Source: Welwitschia mirabilis
Taxonomy: Eukaryota; Gnetophyta; Gnetopsida; Welwitschiales
Direction of reading: 5' to 3'
Assembly: GCA_051453625.1 (NCBI GenBank)
Contig: JBOZIK010000001.1
Location: 128,447,326-128,511,325, forward strand
DNA: 64,000 nucleotides
Position numbers and translations under genes: made by a program. Under the pieces are notes generated by a model. That model was not told the origin of the DNA and made no database searches. It saw only the letters and a list, made by a program, of their open reading frames with translations. How positions within the stretch are numbered: the stretch's first letter is position 1; each line of letters starts with the position of its first letter. Of this stretch, positions 24,401-36,119 are shown piece by piece.

Positions 24401-24599
24401 TGGAAATAATATAGAGGCATCTATCATAGGTATTGAAATCATTGGAGGAGGTAACCTACTTAAGGTAAAAGATTTTTTTGTTTTTTTGGAGAAGTATTAA
24501 AAAATAATCTATTAAGTGTTAGTCAATTATGTAATGCAAAATTCTTTGTTATTTTTAGTAAAGATGATTGTGTTATCAAAGAACATAACTTAACCAAAT

Positions 24600-25440
24600 T
24601 CTTATTTAGTGGAATTAGAAAATCTAATGTTTATGTTACTACTTTATAAGATATTTTTAACAATGGAACCAAGTGTCTATTAAGGATCATAAGTGAAATG
24701 GAATTATGAATTAGAAACCTTGAAGACATAAGTAAAGACCTACTAAAGNNNNNNNNNNNNNNNNNNNNNNNNNNNNNNNNNNNNNNNNNNNNNNNNNNNN
24801 NNNNNNNNNNNNNNNNNNNNNNNNNNNNNNNNNNNNNNNNNNNNNNNNNNNNNNNNNNNNNNNNNNNNNNNNNNNNNNNNNNNNNNNNNNNNNNNNNNNN
24901 NNNNNNNNNNNNNNNNNNNNNNNNNNNNNNNNNNNNNNNNNNNNNNNNNNNNNNNNNNNNNNNNNNNNNNNNNNNNNNNNNNNNNNNNNNNNNNNNNNNN
25001 NNNNNNNNNNNNNNNNNNNNNNNNNNNNNNNNNNNNNNNNNNNNNNNNNNNNNNNNNNNNNNNNNNNNNNNNNNNNNNNNNNNNGAAATGGAATTATGAA
25101 TTAGAAACCTTGAAGACATAAGTAAAGACCTACTAAAGATCTTATCCACAAAAGAAATGGTAAGAGAACTTTCTAAGTTGCAAAGCCTTGATAATCAGGT
25201 TTGTGAAGCATGCTAGAAAGGAAAGTAAACAAGTGTAATATTTAATAAGAAAAATACTATTACAACTAAATGTTCTTTGTATATTTTGCATCTGAATATT
25301 ATTAGTCCATATTCTACAGAAAGTCTTGGTAAGAAAAGATAGTACTTAACTATTAATGATGACTACTCTTGTTTTACATGGGTATCCTTCCTTACACATA
25401 AGGATGAAACATTAAACATTTTCTCTAAGCTGTGTATTAG
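24600..25440 (+). pseudogene. copia integrase remnant
   Basis: After the pre-integrase segment (VYVTTL.DIFNNGTKCLL, near 24,630) the frame gives MVRELSKLQSLDNQVCEAC.KGK near 25,160, the second half of the HHCC zinc module, then YLTINDDYSCFTWVSFLTHK near 25,348, the 'VDDYSRYTWVFFL..K' block with the first catalytic Asp region of the core. The remaining core is missing, since RT blocks begin soon after at 25,480, so part of integrase is deleted. Confidence 0.85.
24693..25138. other. N gap flanked by a 54-base exact duplicate
   Basis: The 54 bases just before the N run (N at 24,749-25,084) are repeated exactly just after it (25,085-25,138). Apart from that repeat the frame continues across the gap: IRNLEDISKDLL before it and the same plus KILSTKEMV after it. 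The simplest reading is that two contigs overlap and the 336-base gap is an assembly artefact. The 172-codon frame reported across it is not real. Confidence 0.8.
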
Positions 25441-25469
25441 GATATAGATCCTAAACAGAGTACTTCAAA

Positions 25470-26395
25470 AGGAAGTATATGTTAAAGAACCTAAAGGATT
25501 TGCAAATTTTCATAAATCAGATTATGCTTATAAATTAAAAAAGTCTCTTTGTGATTGCAATCAAGCATCTAAAGTTTGATAAAAAAATTATTTGATAATT
25601 TAATTAAAAAAATTTAAAATAGTTACATCTGATGTTATATTACTTATTAAAAGGAATGGTAAGGATTTTACTATTATATGAATCTATATAAATGACATTA
25701 TTTTTGGAACTACTAATAAATTATTATGTAATAATTTTTTTAAGATAATAGAAGATGAGTTTGAAATGAGCCTAATGGGAGAGATGAGAAACTTCTTGGG
25801 GCTTTAGTTTTACAACACAAATAAGGTACATTTATCTCCCAAACTAAATATATGAAAAATTTTCTAGTCAGGTATGATTNNNNNNNNNNNNNNNNNNNNN
25901 NNNNNNNNNNNNNNNNNNNNNNNNNNNNNNNNNNNNNNNNNNNNNNNNNNNNNNNNNNNNNNNNNNNNNNNNNNNNNNNNNNNNNNNNNNNNNNNNNNNN
26001 NNNNNNNNNNNNNNNNNNNNNNNNNNNNNNNNNNNNNNNNNNNNNNNNNNNNNNNNNNNNNNNNNNNNNNNNNNNNNNNNNNNNNNNNNNNNNNNNNNNN
26101 NNNNNNNNNNNNNNNNNNNNNNNNNNNNNNNNNNNNNNNNNNNNNNNNNNNNNNNNNNNNNNNNNNNNNNNNNNNNNNNNNNNNNNNNNNNNNNNNNNNN
26201 NNNNNNNNNNNNNNNNNNNNNNNNNNNNNNNNNNNNNNNNNNNNNNNNNNNNNNNNNNNNNNNNNNNNNNNNNNNNNNNNNNNNNNNNNNNNNNNNNNNN
26301 NNNNNNNNNNNNNNNNNNNNNNNNNNNNNNNNNNNNNNNNNNNNNNNNNNNNNNNNNNNNNNNTATGAACTTCTTAAAGAATCCAATACAATAAT
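25470..26395 (+). pseudogene. copia reverse transcriptase remnant with 484-base N gap
   Basis: The frame shows KEPKGFANFHKSDYAYKLKK (near 25,490; 'VEQPPGFED...VYKLKKALYGLKQAP'), DVILLIKRNGKDFTIIIYIN (near 25,635), DIIFGTTNK (near 25,695; the 'YVDDIIFGATN' box) and FEMSLMGEMRNFLGL (near 25,760). The gap at 25,880-26,363 hides the RT-RNase H junction. Long frames reported across the N run are artefacts. Confidence 0.88.
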
Positions 26396-26595
26396 TAAAA
26401 ACCAAAGACATTGAGATTATACATCATTTTTTTAAAGAACATGTATAAAACAAGAATACCATAATGCAATACATTAACATCAATGATTAAATCATTGATG
26501 TCTTTACTAAACCACTAAGTGGTAATAGGTTTATTTAATTGTATAGGAACTTGGGAATTGAACCTTGCTTAATTAGATAAGTTATCAAGTAATAA
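26370..26595 (+). pseudogene. copia RNase H C-terminal remnant
   Basis: The frame reads IEIIHHFFKEHV (near 26,410; 'IEIRHHFLRDHV'), then IDVFTKPLSGNRFI and LGIEPCL (near 26,490-26,565). This is the extreme C-terminus of SIRE-type Pol. It marks the end of the pol frame; the spacer and the env-like frame follow. Confidence 0.9.
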
Positions 26596-26724
26596 CTCTT
26601 AAAATTACAACTCCACTCTATGATATATATGAATTGAAATTATAATCAGATGCTAGAATGATGGAATACTATTATCATAATATCACTCATAGAAAATTTT
26701 AAAGTTTCTTAATCTTTTAGAAAG

Positions 26725-27005
26725 GATGTCTTTAGTTTTGTATATTTCTATCAAAGAGACATCTTTAATTTTATAGATATCTATCAAGTAGACATCTTTA
26801 TGTATCAGACTTCTTTAAAAGGAAAGTATCTTTTTTTTTAAATTTTATGTTTCAAAATATACATCTATGTATAGGTAGACATATTTATAGAACATAGAAT
26901 AACTTATAACATTTTTCGTAGAAAATGTCTTTGAGTGAAGTAGATGTCTACTATTATCCTATAAGATGTCTTTCAGTTGGTAAACATCTTATAAAAAGTA
27001 TTATG
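26725..27005. promoter_or_regulatory. Second AGACGTCT-derived cluster, pol-env spacer
   Basis: The spacer after pol has about ten copies of the same palindrome-derived motif as the LTR: AGACATCT (near 26,757 and 26,788), AGATGTCT (near 26,943 and 26,965) and variants. It sits 370-650 bases before the env-like frame. The related element 2 has the same arrangement at 45.8-46.1 kb, so this is a family feature and not a chance insertion. Confidence 0.55.
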
Positions 27006-27369
27006 AAAATAAAAACTACATCAAAAAATGAAGGTTTTAACCTTATTTATTCCAAAAAAGAGGCCACCATCTATTATTTTCAATCCTCCACTTAATAGAT
27101 GTTCCTCTTAGAGATTTTTTCTAGCCTATTTATCTCTAATCACTTAGCAAAGATATTTTGGACATGGAAGACATCTACATAGCTAGAAAAATAGGTGAGG
27201 AGAAGAAAGCCCTTTGATGCCTCCAAGGGAAAAGTACTAGTCACAGAGACACATAGATCACAGCATAAGCCTCAGTTCTATCATGTGTCTATAACCAAAC
27301 ATTTCAAAACTTGGATAATAAATTTCATCATTATAGAATAAGATCTTAATTTTCAAAAATAGATAAAAG

Positions 27370-28620
27370 ATTAACTACTTGTAGATTCTTCACATATTGG
27401 TTCGGATATGGTAGTCCACTTGGACCAATGCATTCCAGGCCCCATTGTGAGAGAATTTTATGCCAACATACATAAGATTTATGATTGCACTGGGATGTTT
27501 CAAACTCAAGTAGAAGATACTTATTTATTTCTCACACTTAGTTTTTTGGATTCCATACTTAGTATTGATGATACAAACCTTTCTATATGTTCATTTTTTC
27601 AAAGATATTTTTACTTGCTACTCTATTAGTATTTCATAGCATTCAATGATCAATGTACTATTTGGACATTCAAGAATAAATTTTATGAAAATATAGAATG
27701 TAAGGATATGATACATGATGCTTTTATTTTTTCATTAGTTGTTAATAAGGGTATAAAAGATATTATAAAGATGGTACGTAAGACTAAACACAATTTGTTG
27801 AGGCTCAAGAAGCACTGTTTCATAGCCAATAAAGGAGAGACTCCTCCAAGTAGTTTGGAATCCATAGAACTTTAACTTGAATGGATTTTAAGTAAGAATC
27901 AAAGGAAAAGGTACCTCTAGCTCTACATGATATAGAATATGACTTAGGCCATGTAGCATATATTGTCTCTTTAGAGTCTACACAAGCATAGGTATATGAA
28001 GGGAACTAAACTTTAACACCATCACAAGGGAAGTAGTATGAGTACTCTAAGAGATTTGATATTTATCCCTTCATTTTTTGTAGCCCTTATTTAAAATTAT
28101 CCATTCAATATTCTACACAACCCTCATTATCCCCTTGTTCATCCTTACATCTTGCATTCTATCTCAGACATCATCTTTCATAGAATGAATCTTTATTCCA
28201 CCTATTAGCATAATGCCACCATCATCGTTTACTGATACTACCATTGCTAACTTCTTTGACACTTTTATCACCACTTAGACATATTCACATATGAGGATAT
28301 ATGCCTCTTAGAGCCCTAGTGAAACATCCCAATGGCCATTGAGAAAGTTGCATACACCTTCATTCACATTTTCCTTATCATACACAATTTAGACATCCAC
28401 CACTTTGGATAGTGATGATGCCAGCGATGATGTAGGAGAAAGCACATAGTACACTAGTGACTTAGCAATTAGTGATTAGCTCCTTTTATATGCTATCCAA
28501 AAAGAATGAGAACATAGAAAAATCATCTTAGACATCTTGTTTGGGCCTAGGAAATAGGATCTTAAGTTAGATATATTAGACTCCCTATGAGTGACACAAT
28601 TGTTGATGATCACTTTTCAT
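27370..28620 (+). pseudogene. env-like / putative plant transposon protein frame
   Basis: The frame from about 27,400 reads CIPGPIVREFYANIHKI, then LTLSFLDSILSID. These match the domain annotated as 'putative plant transposon protein' (transposase_32-like), with its VREFYANL start and later FSPEAINxxL helix. It occupies the place of the third ORF of SIRE-type elements. The function is unknown and the 'envelope' label is historical. A Ser/Thr-rich tail with little complexity continues to about 28,480. The longest open piece is 73 codons (27,408-27,629); the rest has stops. Confidence 0.7.
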
Positions 28621-28639
28621 TGCTAGCACACATTTGATG

Positions 28640-28994
28640 ATCATATGATTTGTTATTACCTATTGTTATTTCTACTAATATTAACACACATGCTTTCTAT
28701 TATTATTTCTACTATTGTTGACACACTATTGTTATTTATTATTGTTAACACATATTACATGATTTGTTATTGACTATTTTTTTTAATGTAATTACTTAAT
28801 GTTTATGTGCTTTTTTTATTTACTACTCTGCATGTTTATGTGGATGATTAATCAATATTTTCAAATTATTGAAATTTATATTATATCTTATGCAATCCGT
28901 TATATTTTCTATTGGATTAAATTAGCTCCAATTTTGTTGATGCAATATGATTATACTAATGAAATTTGCAAGTTTTAAACATTATTAAAAAGAA
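28640..28994 (+). other. 3' untranslated region before the SIRE-like 3' LTR
   Basis: Short repeats of 'attgttatttctactattgttaacac' type at 28,655-28,750 are followed by sequence homologous to 48.35-48.67 kb in element 2. A purine stretch AAAAAGAA just before 28,995 is the best polypurine-tract candidate. No coding potential is visible. Confidence 0.5.
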
Positions 28995-30442
28995 TAATAT
29001 TATTAGTAAAAATCCAATTTTAATGATTTTACTTATCAAATGTATTATGCCTATTGTGTAAACAAGTCAAATTAGAGGAAACCAAATCACAAAAAGCATT
29101 AATTTGAGTTAGACCTCAAAGTTCATAGTACACAAAAGGTTTAGCATAAATTTCATAAATGCTAAATTATAATTCACTAAAGACATCTACACATTTCAAG
29201 ATGTTTATGAAAAATACATCTACTACATCAAAGGCATCTATGATAAATCATATTTCAATCATAAAGAAAGATGTCTATCTTGATGAATATGTCTACACTA
29301 AAATAAGGATCTAACATAAGTGAAAGATGTCTATCATGTTAAATATTTTTATGCTGCTTTTACTATTAAAATATGTTTACATAATTAAAGATGTCTATCC
29401 TAAACTAGAAGTGGTAACAAAGACAACAAATATTTTTTGATAAACTACCTACATATGAGGGAAGAAATTAAGTTTTATATCTTGAATTCATGAACACTAA
29501 GGGTTAAAGGAACTATATTTGAATTTCATTAAAATTTGGGTAGTTTTACTAGAGACATCTTCCATGTTGAATATGTCTGCCTAATAGGATACGTCTATCA
29601 TCTTAAAGACATTTATCTTGAAAGTTTACAAAAGAATAAAATAGTTATTATATGCCTAACACTTAGTTATTTTTATCTATTATATAGTAATTACATGTTA
29701 TCTTTATAAGGTAACAAATAGAATGACACTAAAAAGATATAAAGGTATAAAAAGAGAAGAAAGCAAAACAAAAAAAACAGATCTAAATACACATGTACAA
29801 GGTACTAGTGAATGGTACTACTCATAAAACTTTCAAGCTATCTTTTATAAGGAACTACTTAGTGAATAGATCATTTGATCATTGGATCTTATAACACTAC
29901 ATCACTCAGATCTTTAACACTCATTGGTAATGATAACAAGAATGAACTCAAGATCTTTATCAAAGACACATCTTTTTAGTCTTGTTGATTCATTTGTTGT
30001 TATTCTTTATTGGAACTAAATTGTAGGACTATTAAATTTTTGAATAATCTTATTATAGTTCATTTCTTATTATCAAATCTAAGGATCCCTTGTTAAGGTT
30101 TTGATATTGTAAGGCAACCCTTATATGTATGCACTTGTGTAAGTGCTTGTGAGCACATTTATACTGTTGGTCTATTGAATATCCCTAAGAAGAAGAAAGT
30201 GTTGCCTTGAGAGGATTATCTCAATTGTATGTAAGATTGATGGCATACCAAAACCACTATTTTCTTAGGTTAAGAATATCTAGAGTTGTGAGAGGAAGCT
30301 ACCTTCTATGTATAGACGTACCAAGGTTAGGGAATCACATTAAATTTGGTAAGTTATTTATTATATAGTTTTTAATTTGTTTTGAGAAAAATTTATTTAG
30401 TATATCTCATTCACCCCACCCCTCTGAGTTTAGTGATCCTCA
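28995..30442 (+). repeat. 3' LTR of SIRE-like element 1
   Basis: Homologous to 21,141-22,615 throughout. It has its own AGATGTCT/AGACATCT cluster (29,170-29,630; five exact copies plus a TACGTCT near 29,590), the TATA-like 'gatataaaggtataaaaag' block near 29,735, and the end ...TGATCCTCA. Both LTRs carry independent C-to-T and G-to-A changes. Confidence 0.85.
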
Positions 30443-30449
30443 TCTTCTA

Positions 30450-31700
30450 TCTTGAACTTAGTCATAAAACAACATTTCTATTAAGCTGGATGTTATAGCT
30501 TGTACTTAATCCACCATATTTGGAATTATCCCAATCTGAATACATGCAACTAAATAGATTTTCTCTATTTTTTTAAATATTATTCCTTTTTTATTTTAAT
30601 TAAGTATTTTAATATCTTAATTATAAGCTTCATGTGTATTTCATTTAGAGAATACATAACTTTGGTAAGCTTATTAATAAATATAATATCTACTAGTATG
30701 TTTATTAGATATATAAACGCATTAAGTAGAATTTAGTAATTTTTTGGCTTAATCTTTTTGGTTTTTTTGTCAAGTTTTATCTTCACATATAACTCCATGG
30801 GGTTGTTTTTCATTAATAATTTTTAACTAATTTTTATTAAGTAATTTTTTTATTCTTTTAAAAACACTTTTAATATTTGATTCCTTGTAATATTTTAAAC
30901 CTAAAAAATACATAAGATTTTTAAGATCTAATAAGTTGAGGTTTTAACTATGGAAATATCTTACTTTTTTAATCTATTTTTTATGCTCTTACATTAATAT
31001 TTTATCATCACCACAAAGTTAAGTTGTTATTAGCCTTTTGCATTTTCTAAATGGTTTCATGTAGAGATTTTTATCTATGAAGAACTTACTAAAATATGGA
31101 CTTTTGAGGAATACATTAGTTTTCTTAGACTATATTAAGGATTTTATTTTAATCTAGATATGGATTTTTCAAACTCTATAAGAAAAATTTTTTATAACCT
31201 TTTATCTCAAAGTTTTGAAGTTAAGTTAGGTATAGAGATATGAATTTGATATCAAGTTGGAATAGGTTCTAGTTTTATTAAAATACCAAGAAAATAATAA
31301 TTCATATTATATAGATATTTTTATAATTGCAAGTTTTTCATTGAAATTAATTATTCTTTTCAAGAAAAACCTTTAATAATATATTTTTCCTTAGGTATTA
31401 TACCATATTGATTGTATCTGATATGAGACATTCATTTCATATTTATTTACTTTTTTATTTCTTTGAAAAGTTCCTAATTTTGATTTTTTATGAGCCTATG
31501 ATACCTCTCCTATGTTACCTTTTTCTAATTTTTGTTTTCAAGGGATTGATTTTTATTAGTTAGAAGTTTGACACTTGTTTCATTAACATTAGAAATAAAT
31601 TTTATATCATTTTATGTATTTTGGTTTAAATTATCTTTCATCAAATTTTTGTGATACTCATATAATGAGTCATAAAGTTTTTGTAACATTCAAAATTTTC
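30450..31700 (-). pseudogene. Ty1/copia RT-RNase H fragment, minus strand
   Basis: On the minus strand, near 30,700-30,480, the frame reads INKLTKVMYSL, HMKLIIKILKYL and KIKKGIIFKKIEKIYLVAC, matching copia RNase H entry ('YRxLVGxLIYL', 'H..A..RILRYLK..P..GL.F'). Upstream, near 30,900, LKNLMYFLGLKYYKES fits 'DLGxLxYFLGIEV' of RT. The N-terminal part of RT is very eroded. This is a different copia lineage from the SIRE-like elements, and it is cut at the SIRE 3' LTR end. Confidence 0.75.
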
Positions 31701-31721
31701 ATACTTAAAAATTTCTAGAAG

Positions 31722-31787
31722 CTCTGATACTAAAATGAAACATCCTAATATTTTTCACTTTGAATATTCATGTATCTCTGATACCAA
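31722..31787 (-). promoter_or_regulatory. Duplicated primer-binding site and LTR junction
   Basis: On the minus strand, TTGGTATCAGAG (31,787-31,776) and TTAGTATCAGAG (31,733-31,722) each follow an 'aggatgttt(c)' LTR end. The two junctions are 54 bases apart. The sequence complements a Met-type tRNA end, the usual primer for Tekay-type elements. A second copy of the junction implies a local duplication or slippage. Confidence 0.7.
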
Positions 31788-31788
31788 A

Positions 31789-33626
31789 CGAAACATCCTA
31801 AATTTTTAACCCAAAACTATAAGCTTACAAATGTTTTTATTAAATATGTAAGTCAATTGTTTTTAAATAAATATATATGCATGCAAATAAAATAGATCCT
31901 TAAGTAACTTTTAAAGGTAAAGAAGGTAAATAACTCACTTAATGTTTAAATACATGATAAAATAAATACTTCTTTATTTCCAAAAAAATACAAGTATCAT
32001 ATTGACATCATATCTCAAAAGTCAACCACAAGATATATTAGATTGCAAGTTACAAGGATGAACAAATCACTCCATTTTAATAATTTCTTATGTACAAGAT
32101 AGAATAACCAACATTTCCACACACCCTTTTTGGGAAGATAAATTAGCTTTTTTAATGCTTCACTCAATCACCTATTAAACACAAACAGCATGATGTGAGA
32201 ACTATATCCTTCACAGTTCCTAGTATGGTCCATAGTAAGGTCTTACGTAAGGATTTTTCCACATATCAAAACAGGTAAGGAAAAAATAAGAACTTTCAAG
32301 AGACAAGGATTATCACAAGGATGACAATCTTATGGTCATGAAATGAGAATAACTAATTTATAATTTCCATATATTTTTAGTTCATTCCACTACATCATTT
32401 GATGATATATGGGTCTCATATCATATTTTTGTTATTTCTCACTCCACTGCCTCATTCAATAATCTGTGAAGTCCACTGTCTCATTCAGTGATCTATGGTT
32501 TAATCAATAAATTAATTCCACTATCTCATTTAGCATCTATGAGTTTTCACATGTCGCTAACTCATTTAATTATTTGTAGAATACTATTTTTCCTAAGATT
32601 ATAAGAAATCAAGACATTGAGAGAGGTATGAAAAAGATATATCAATAGAACATAAACTCTCAACAAAATAATTGGTGTTTAGATTCAAGAAAATCTCATC
32701 AAATAAAAGTAGTAAAAGATAAGATTTATATCTATGAATGCATCTATTTAGTATCAACATCACACATGGCTAGCTTTATTATCAATAATTTTAAGAAAGA
32801 CAGATACAACAGAGATATGAAAAAGGAATTGTTACAAGAAAAAGACCAACAAGAAAGTAAGAATGGACTATAACCATATGATAATGAAATGGAAATCATA
32901 AATACCATCCAAGAATGAAATGAAGACCATAAAAACCATACAAGAAAAGGATCAAAGTACTATAAACCATACAAGAAAGGAATTGAAGAACTATAGATCA
33001 TACTTAAATAAAAATAATGATTGTAAGACGTCTAAAGATTTCAAGACATAAAGTTTTGAAGGCTTATCCAAAATGCAAAGTTTAGTAGCAAAGGCCTCTT
33101 CAAAAATGAAAGTGAATGGGTAGGAGATGGAGGGTTCTATTTATAACTAAGGTTTGGTGGAGTGTAAAGGATCATAAGAATATGAAGATAAAACACCATA
33201 AAGAGGTTGCACGAGGTGGCAAAAGTTGGTAAATATTTGATTACCACCCTTATACCTTTCCTTTCCTAGTTATTATGTGCATTAATATCATCACAATAAA
33301 TGGTGATGCCATCATGCAAATATTACAATTAGAAGAATTTTTCAAAAACCATATTTAAACTATTTTTCCAATATAAGCCTAACATTTACAAAATTTTAAT
33401 CACAAGAATTATAATTAAATCATAAGAATTTTTAACAAGGATAATATTACGAATACTATAAAATCTGAGGAATTATAGCACAAAACTTCCATGATAAAAC
33501 ACTAACGCAAGTTAGAAATTAAATACCATGCAATAATTAAACTAGCTTGAGGACTCTATAGTAATAAAATTATTATAATTACATTTTTAAGCTAAATTTA
33601 TGGACTTAAAAAATCTAGACATGACA
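31789..33626 (-). repeat. Tekay/Del-like Ty3/gypsy LTR, minus strand
   Basis: On the minus strand it starts TGTCATGTCTAG at 33,626 and ends ...TTAGGATGTTTCG at 31,789, about 1.84 kb. The start is homologous to the LTRs at 48,962 and 56,865. A minus-strand TATAAATA lies at 33,145-33,138, followed by AGAACCCTCC. It contains degenerate tandem units: 'cactgcctcattcaat.atct' at 32,385-32,580 and 'aaccatacaagaaagg' at 32,900-33,000. A polypurine tract and pol tail precede it and a primer-binding site follows it. Confidence 0.75.
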
Positions 33627-33642
33627 TTTATCCATCCCTTAA
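33627..33642 (-). promoter_or_regulatory. Polypurine tract of the minus-strand Tekay-like element
   Basis: Minus-strand AAGGGATGGATAAA directly precedes the LTR start TGTCATG. The same tract precedes the LTR at 56,865 on the plus strand, which ties the two elements to one family and fixes both LTR starts. Confidence 0.75.
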
Positions 33643-33649
33643 AAATTTT

Positions 33650-34000
33650 TATCCTTAAAAATTAAAAAGAAAGCTTTAGGTTTTCACTATAATATGTCCA
33701 TTTCATGATTCTAAGTATCTTCTTCTTCTTTCTACCCTAATCCTTGCACTTTTAGTATTGAGTTTATCTTTCTTTTTATTATATACATTATTTATTTTCT
33801 AATGAATTAACTTATATAGTGTAAAAATTGAGGATATCACCTAAAGATAAGAATAAGACTAATTTCATGTGAAATAAAGTAATACTAAGATCTCAAAAAT
33901 AGTATTAAATACACCAATAAAAAATTTCATAAAGTAATTTTGAAAAACTACAAGACCTTTTAAGATAAGATCATTCTAAATATTCAAATATGCATACATG
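33650..34000 (-). pseudogene. Tekay-like pol C-terminal (chromodomain end) remnant
   Basis: The minus frame before the polypurine tract has, after a Lys/Ile-rich part, an EEEDT.NHEMD piece and then KAFFLIFKDKNF. It fits the 'VEEATWExExxM...F.FEDE' C-terminal end of Tekay/Del chromoviral integrases, with the Trp codon changed to TAG. Upstream pol is not recognisable. Stops are frequent. Confidence 0.55.
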
Positions 34001-36119
34001 GATCATTTCTTGGATTAAAAATATCTCAAGATAAAGTGGATTTAAAAATTATTCTTAATAATATATAGGTATAATCTTCACAAACTAGAGATGATTGTTA
34101 TAGCAAGTCTTCATTGTAAAGGTTTAGCAAGCAAGAGAAAATCATTGAAAAATAATAGAAACTACATAGAGCTCAATATTAGAATAAAATAAGCACCTTT
34201 TCATGGAATATGATGCATATGACTTGAATTTCTTCCTAAGGTTATTCCTAAATAATCATATTATTCCTTTCCCCTTATAGAAATGGTATTAGTACTTTCA
34301 GTTATATTATAGACAATCTTCTACAATCTTTCAATTTTATAGCTTATGATGTAGAAATGTATTTTGCATATCATAAGTGTATTATTAAACTTTTTTGAGG
34401 CCTTATCTAAAGATAAATATGTTTTTATTAGCCAATACATGTAGAATACTATACATAAATTCAATGATCTCAAACCAAAGACATTACAAAATGTTAATGA
34501 ACATAGCATAAGATAATTTAATTCTATTGTTCATAATTGGATATGTTAGTATGATGCTCGTTTGAAGGTTGAATTTAAATTCTCTCTTACTAATAGCTAT
34601 TCTAAATTAGTGGTACTTTTCTTCTTCATAGTTTTCTAATTAGAAGTAGATAGAAATAAGTAATCCACAATGCCTATGAGAAGTTTTTGGTCACTTGAAT
34701 GTTCTATTACTATCAAATTAAATTAAATAAGAACTTTAATTCATTAGCTTTCCTTATTTGAATCTTTCTTTTAAAGATTTTCTATATATTTTCTCTATAT
34801 GCAAGGTGATAACTACGTTTTAGATGTTCTATTCTTAATGAATCCTTTTTGCCAAGGTTGAATGAAGAAGAAGCATAAGAAGTGATGACCAAGGCAAGGA
34901 GCAGCATTAAAACAAGGGCAGACATGAAACAAAAGCATCAGACAATGATGAGCATTAAAACCAAATACAAAACATTAAATAATAGTAAAAATTAAATCAA
35001 AGGAAGGGTAACAATCCAAGAAATACTTTCACATCCTATCGTTTTGCTCAAAATTTCTACAAGGGGACTTAGATTGGATGTTTTCTTAATAGATAAGTGA
35101 CACTCCTTCCTTTGTCTTTGTTTTATTATGCTTCTCATTTGCATGTCTATTTCTAGTTCTTTATTTATAGATGATAATGGTAACTTTGAAGGAAACCTCA
35201 AGTTTTCCAAGATCTATATTTGCTTCTACAAAAAGTTATTAGTTTTGTGACTCTCTTCAAACCTTTAAATAATATTCCTTTGAACACTACTAGTCTTCAT
35301 TTGATATCTCTTGCATAGTATTTCATTGTTGTGATCAATATGATGGATACCATTACTAGTAGGATTAGATGACTTGCTTTATTTTTGATGATTTGATTTT
35401 ATCAATGTTCTCAAAGGAGTAGGGAAATTACCATGGAATACATCAAAATCAATATATAAGCTATAGTACATGAATTTCTACAAAGGTCAAGGAGACTCCT
35501 TTTAAAGATGCCATGTTCAATTAACACAAATACAATAATGACAATATTACTTTTTCAAATCTTAACCTCCTAATGATTTAGAATAATGAATATTTTTGTT
35601 AATATTCTAGAAATAATTTTGATTTATTTTTAAAAAAATAATTAGGATCTTATTGTTTGACTATACTATTTATTTCACTAAAGTAGACACACTACTTACT
35701 TTACATGCATGTGTTAGATTGACTAATTTTGAACTTAAGTTTTTAACTTTATTTTTTTTTTTTTTTGGAAAGTCTCTAAGTTATTATAAGTAAATCATAG
35801 GGACTCTTAATATTTGATAATTTCTTAAGTGTAAGGAATATGTTTTCAATGGTGATATAGTTGAACACAAAGCATTTTACCTTGTGCATCTTTTTTTTTT
35901 TTTAAAATACTCTCAGGGGAAATCAAAATAGCAAATAAGACTGTCCATACAACTTTAGATTTACTATTCACTACATAAGTTAAACTTACATGTGCTTTAT
36001 AATTACTACAAAAGACCTAAAATATCAATATCAAACACATGTATAATGACATGTGTTTAGTTCTGGTTAGATATAAGGCATGAAACCATAGGTTTATTAT
36101 GCTTTATGTTCATACTATT
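34001..36119. other. Unassigned region
   Basis: Open pieces of 60-72 codons occur (34,509-34,321 and 35,210-34,992, both minus) but show no family motif. Purine-rich 'gaagaagaagcataagaagtg' and following A-rich sequence at 34,860-34,990 stand out in composition only. By position the left part may be eroded Tekay-like pol. T-runs lie at 35,750-35,767 and 35,890-35,904. Confidence 0.4.

Larger units (their letters stand above)
21141..30442 (+). mobile_element. SIRE-like Ty1/copia retrotransposon, near full length
   Basis: Two related LTRs (about 21,141-22,615 and 28,995-30,442) flank, in order, a Met-type primer-binding site, gag, zinc knuckle, protease, integrase, RT, RNase H, a non-coding spacer and an env-like frame. 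A copia element with an extra frame downstream of RNase H is the hallmark of the SIRE/Maximus lineage. The body is about 9.3 kb including three N gaps. All coding parts carry stops. A second, 5'-truncated member lies at 44.4-60.06 kb. Confidence 0.85.

Noticed and set aside
25740-26411. Several frames of 160-220 codons on both strands
   Set aside because: They exist only because the N run contains no stop codons.
34860-34990. Purine-rich segment as a possible exon
   Set aside because: No consistent frame beyond about 70 codons, no motif, no splice-site support.
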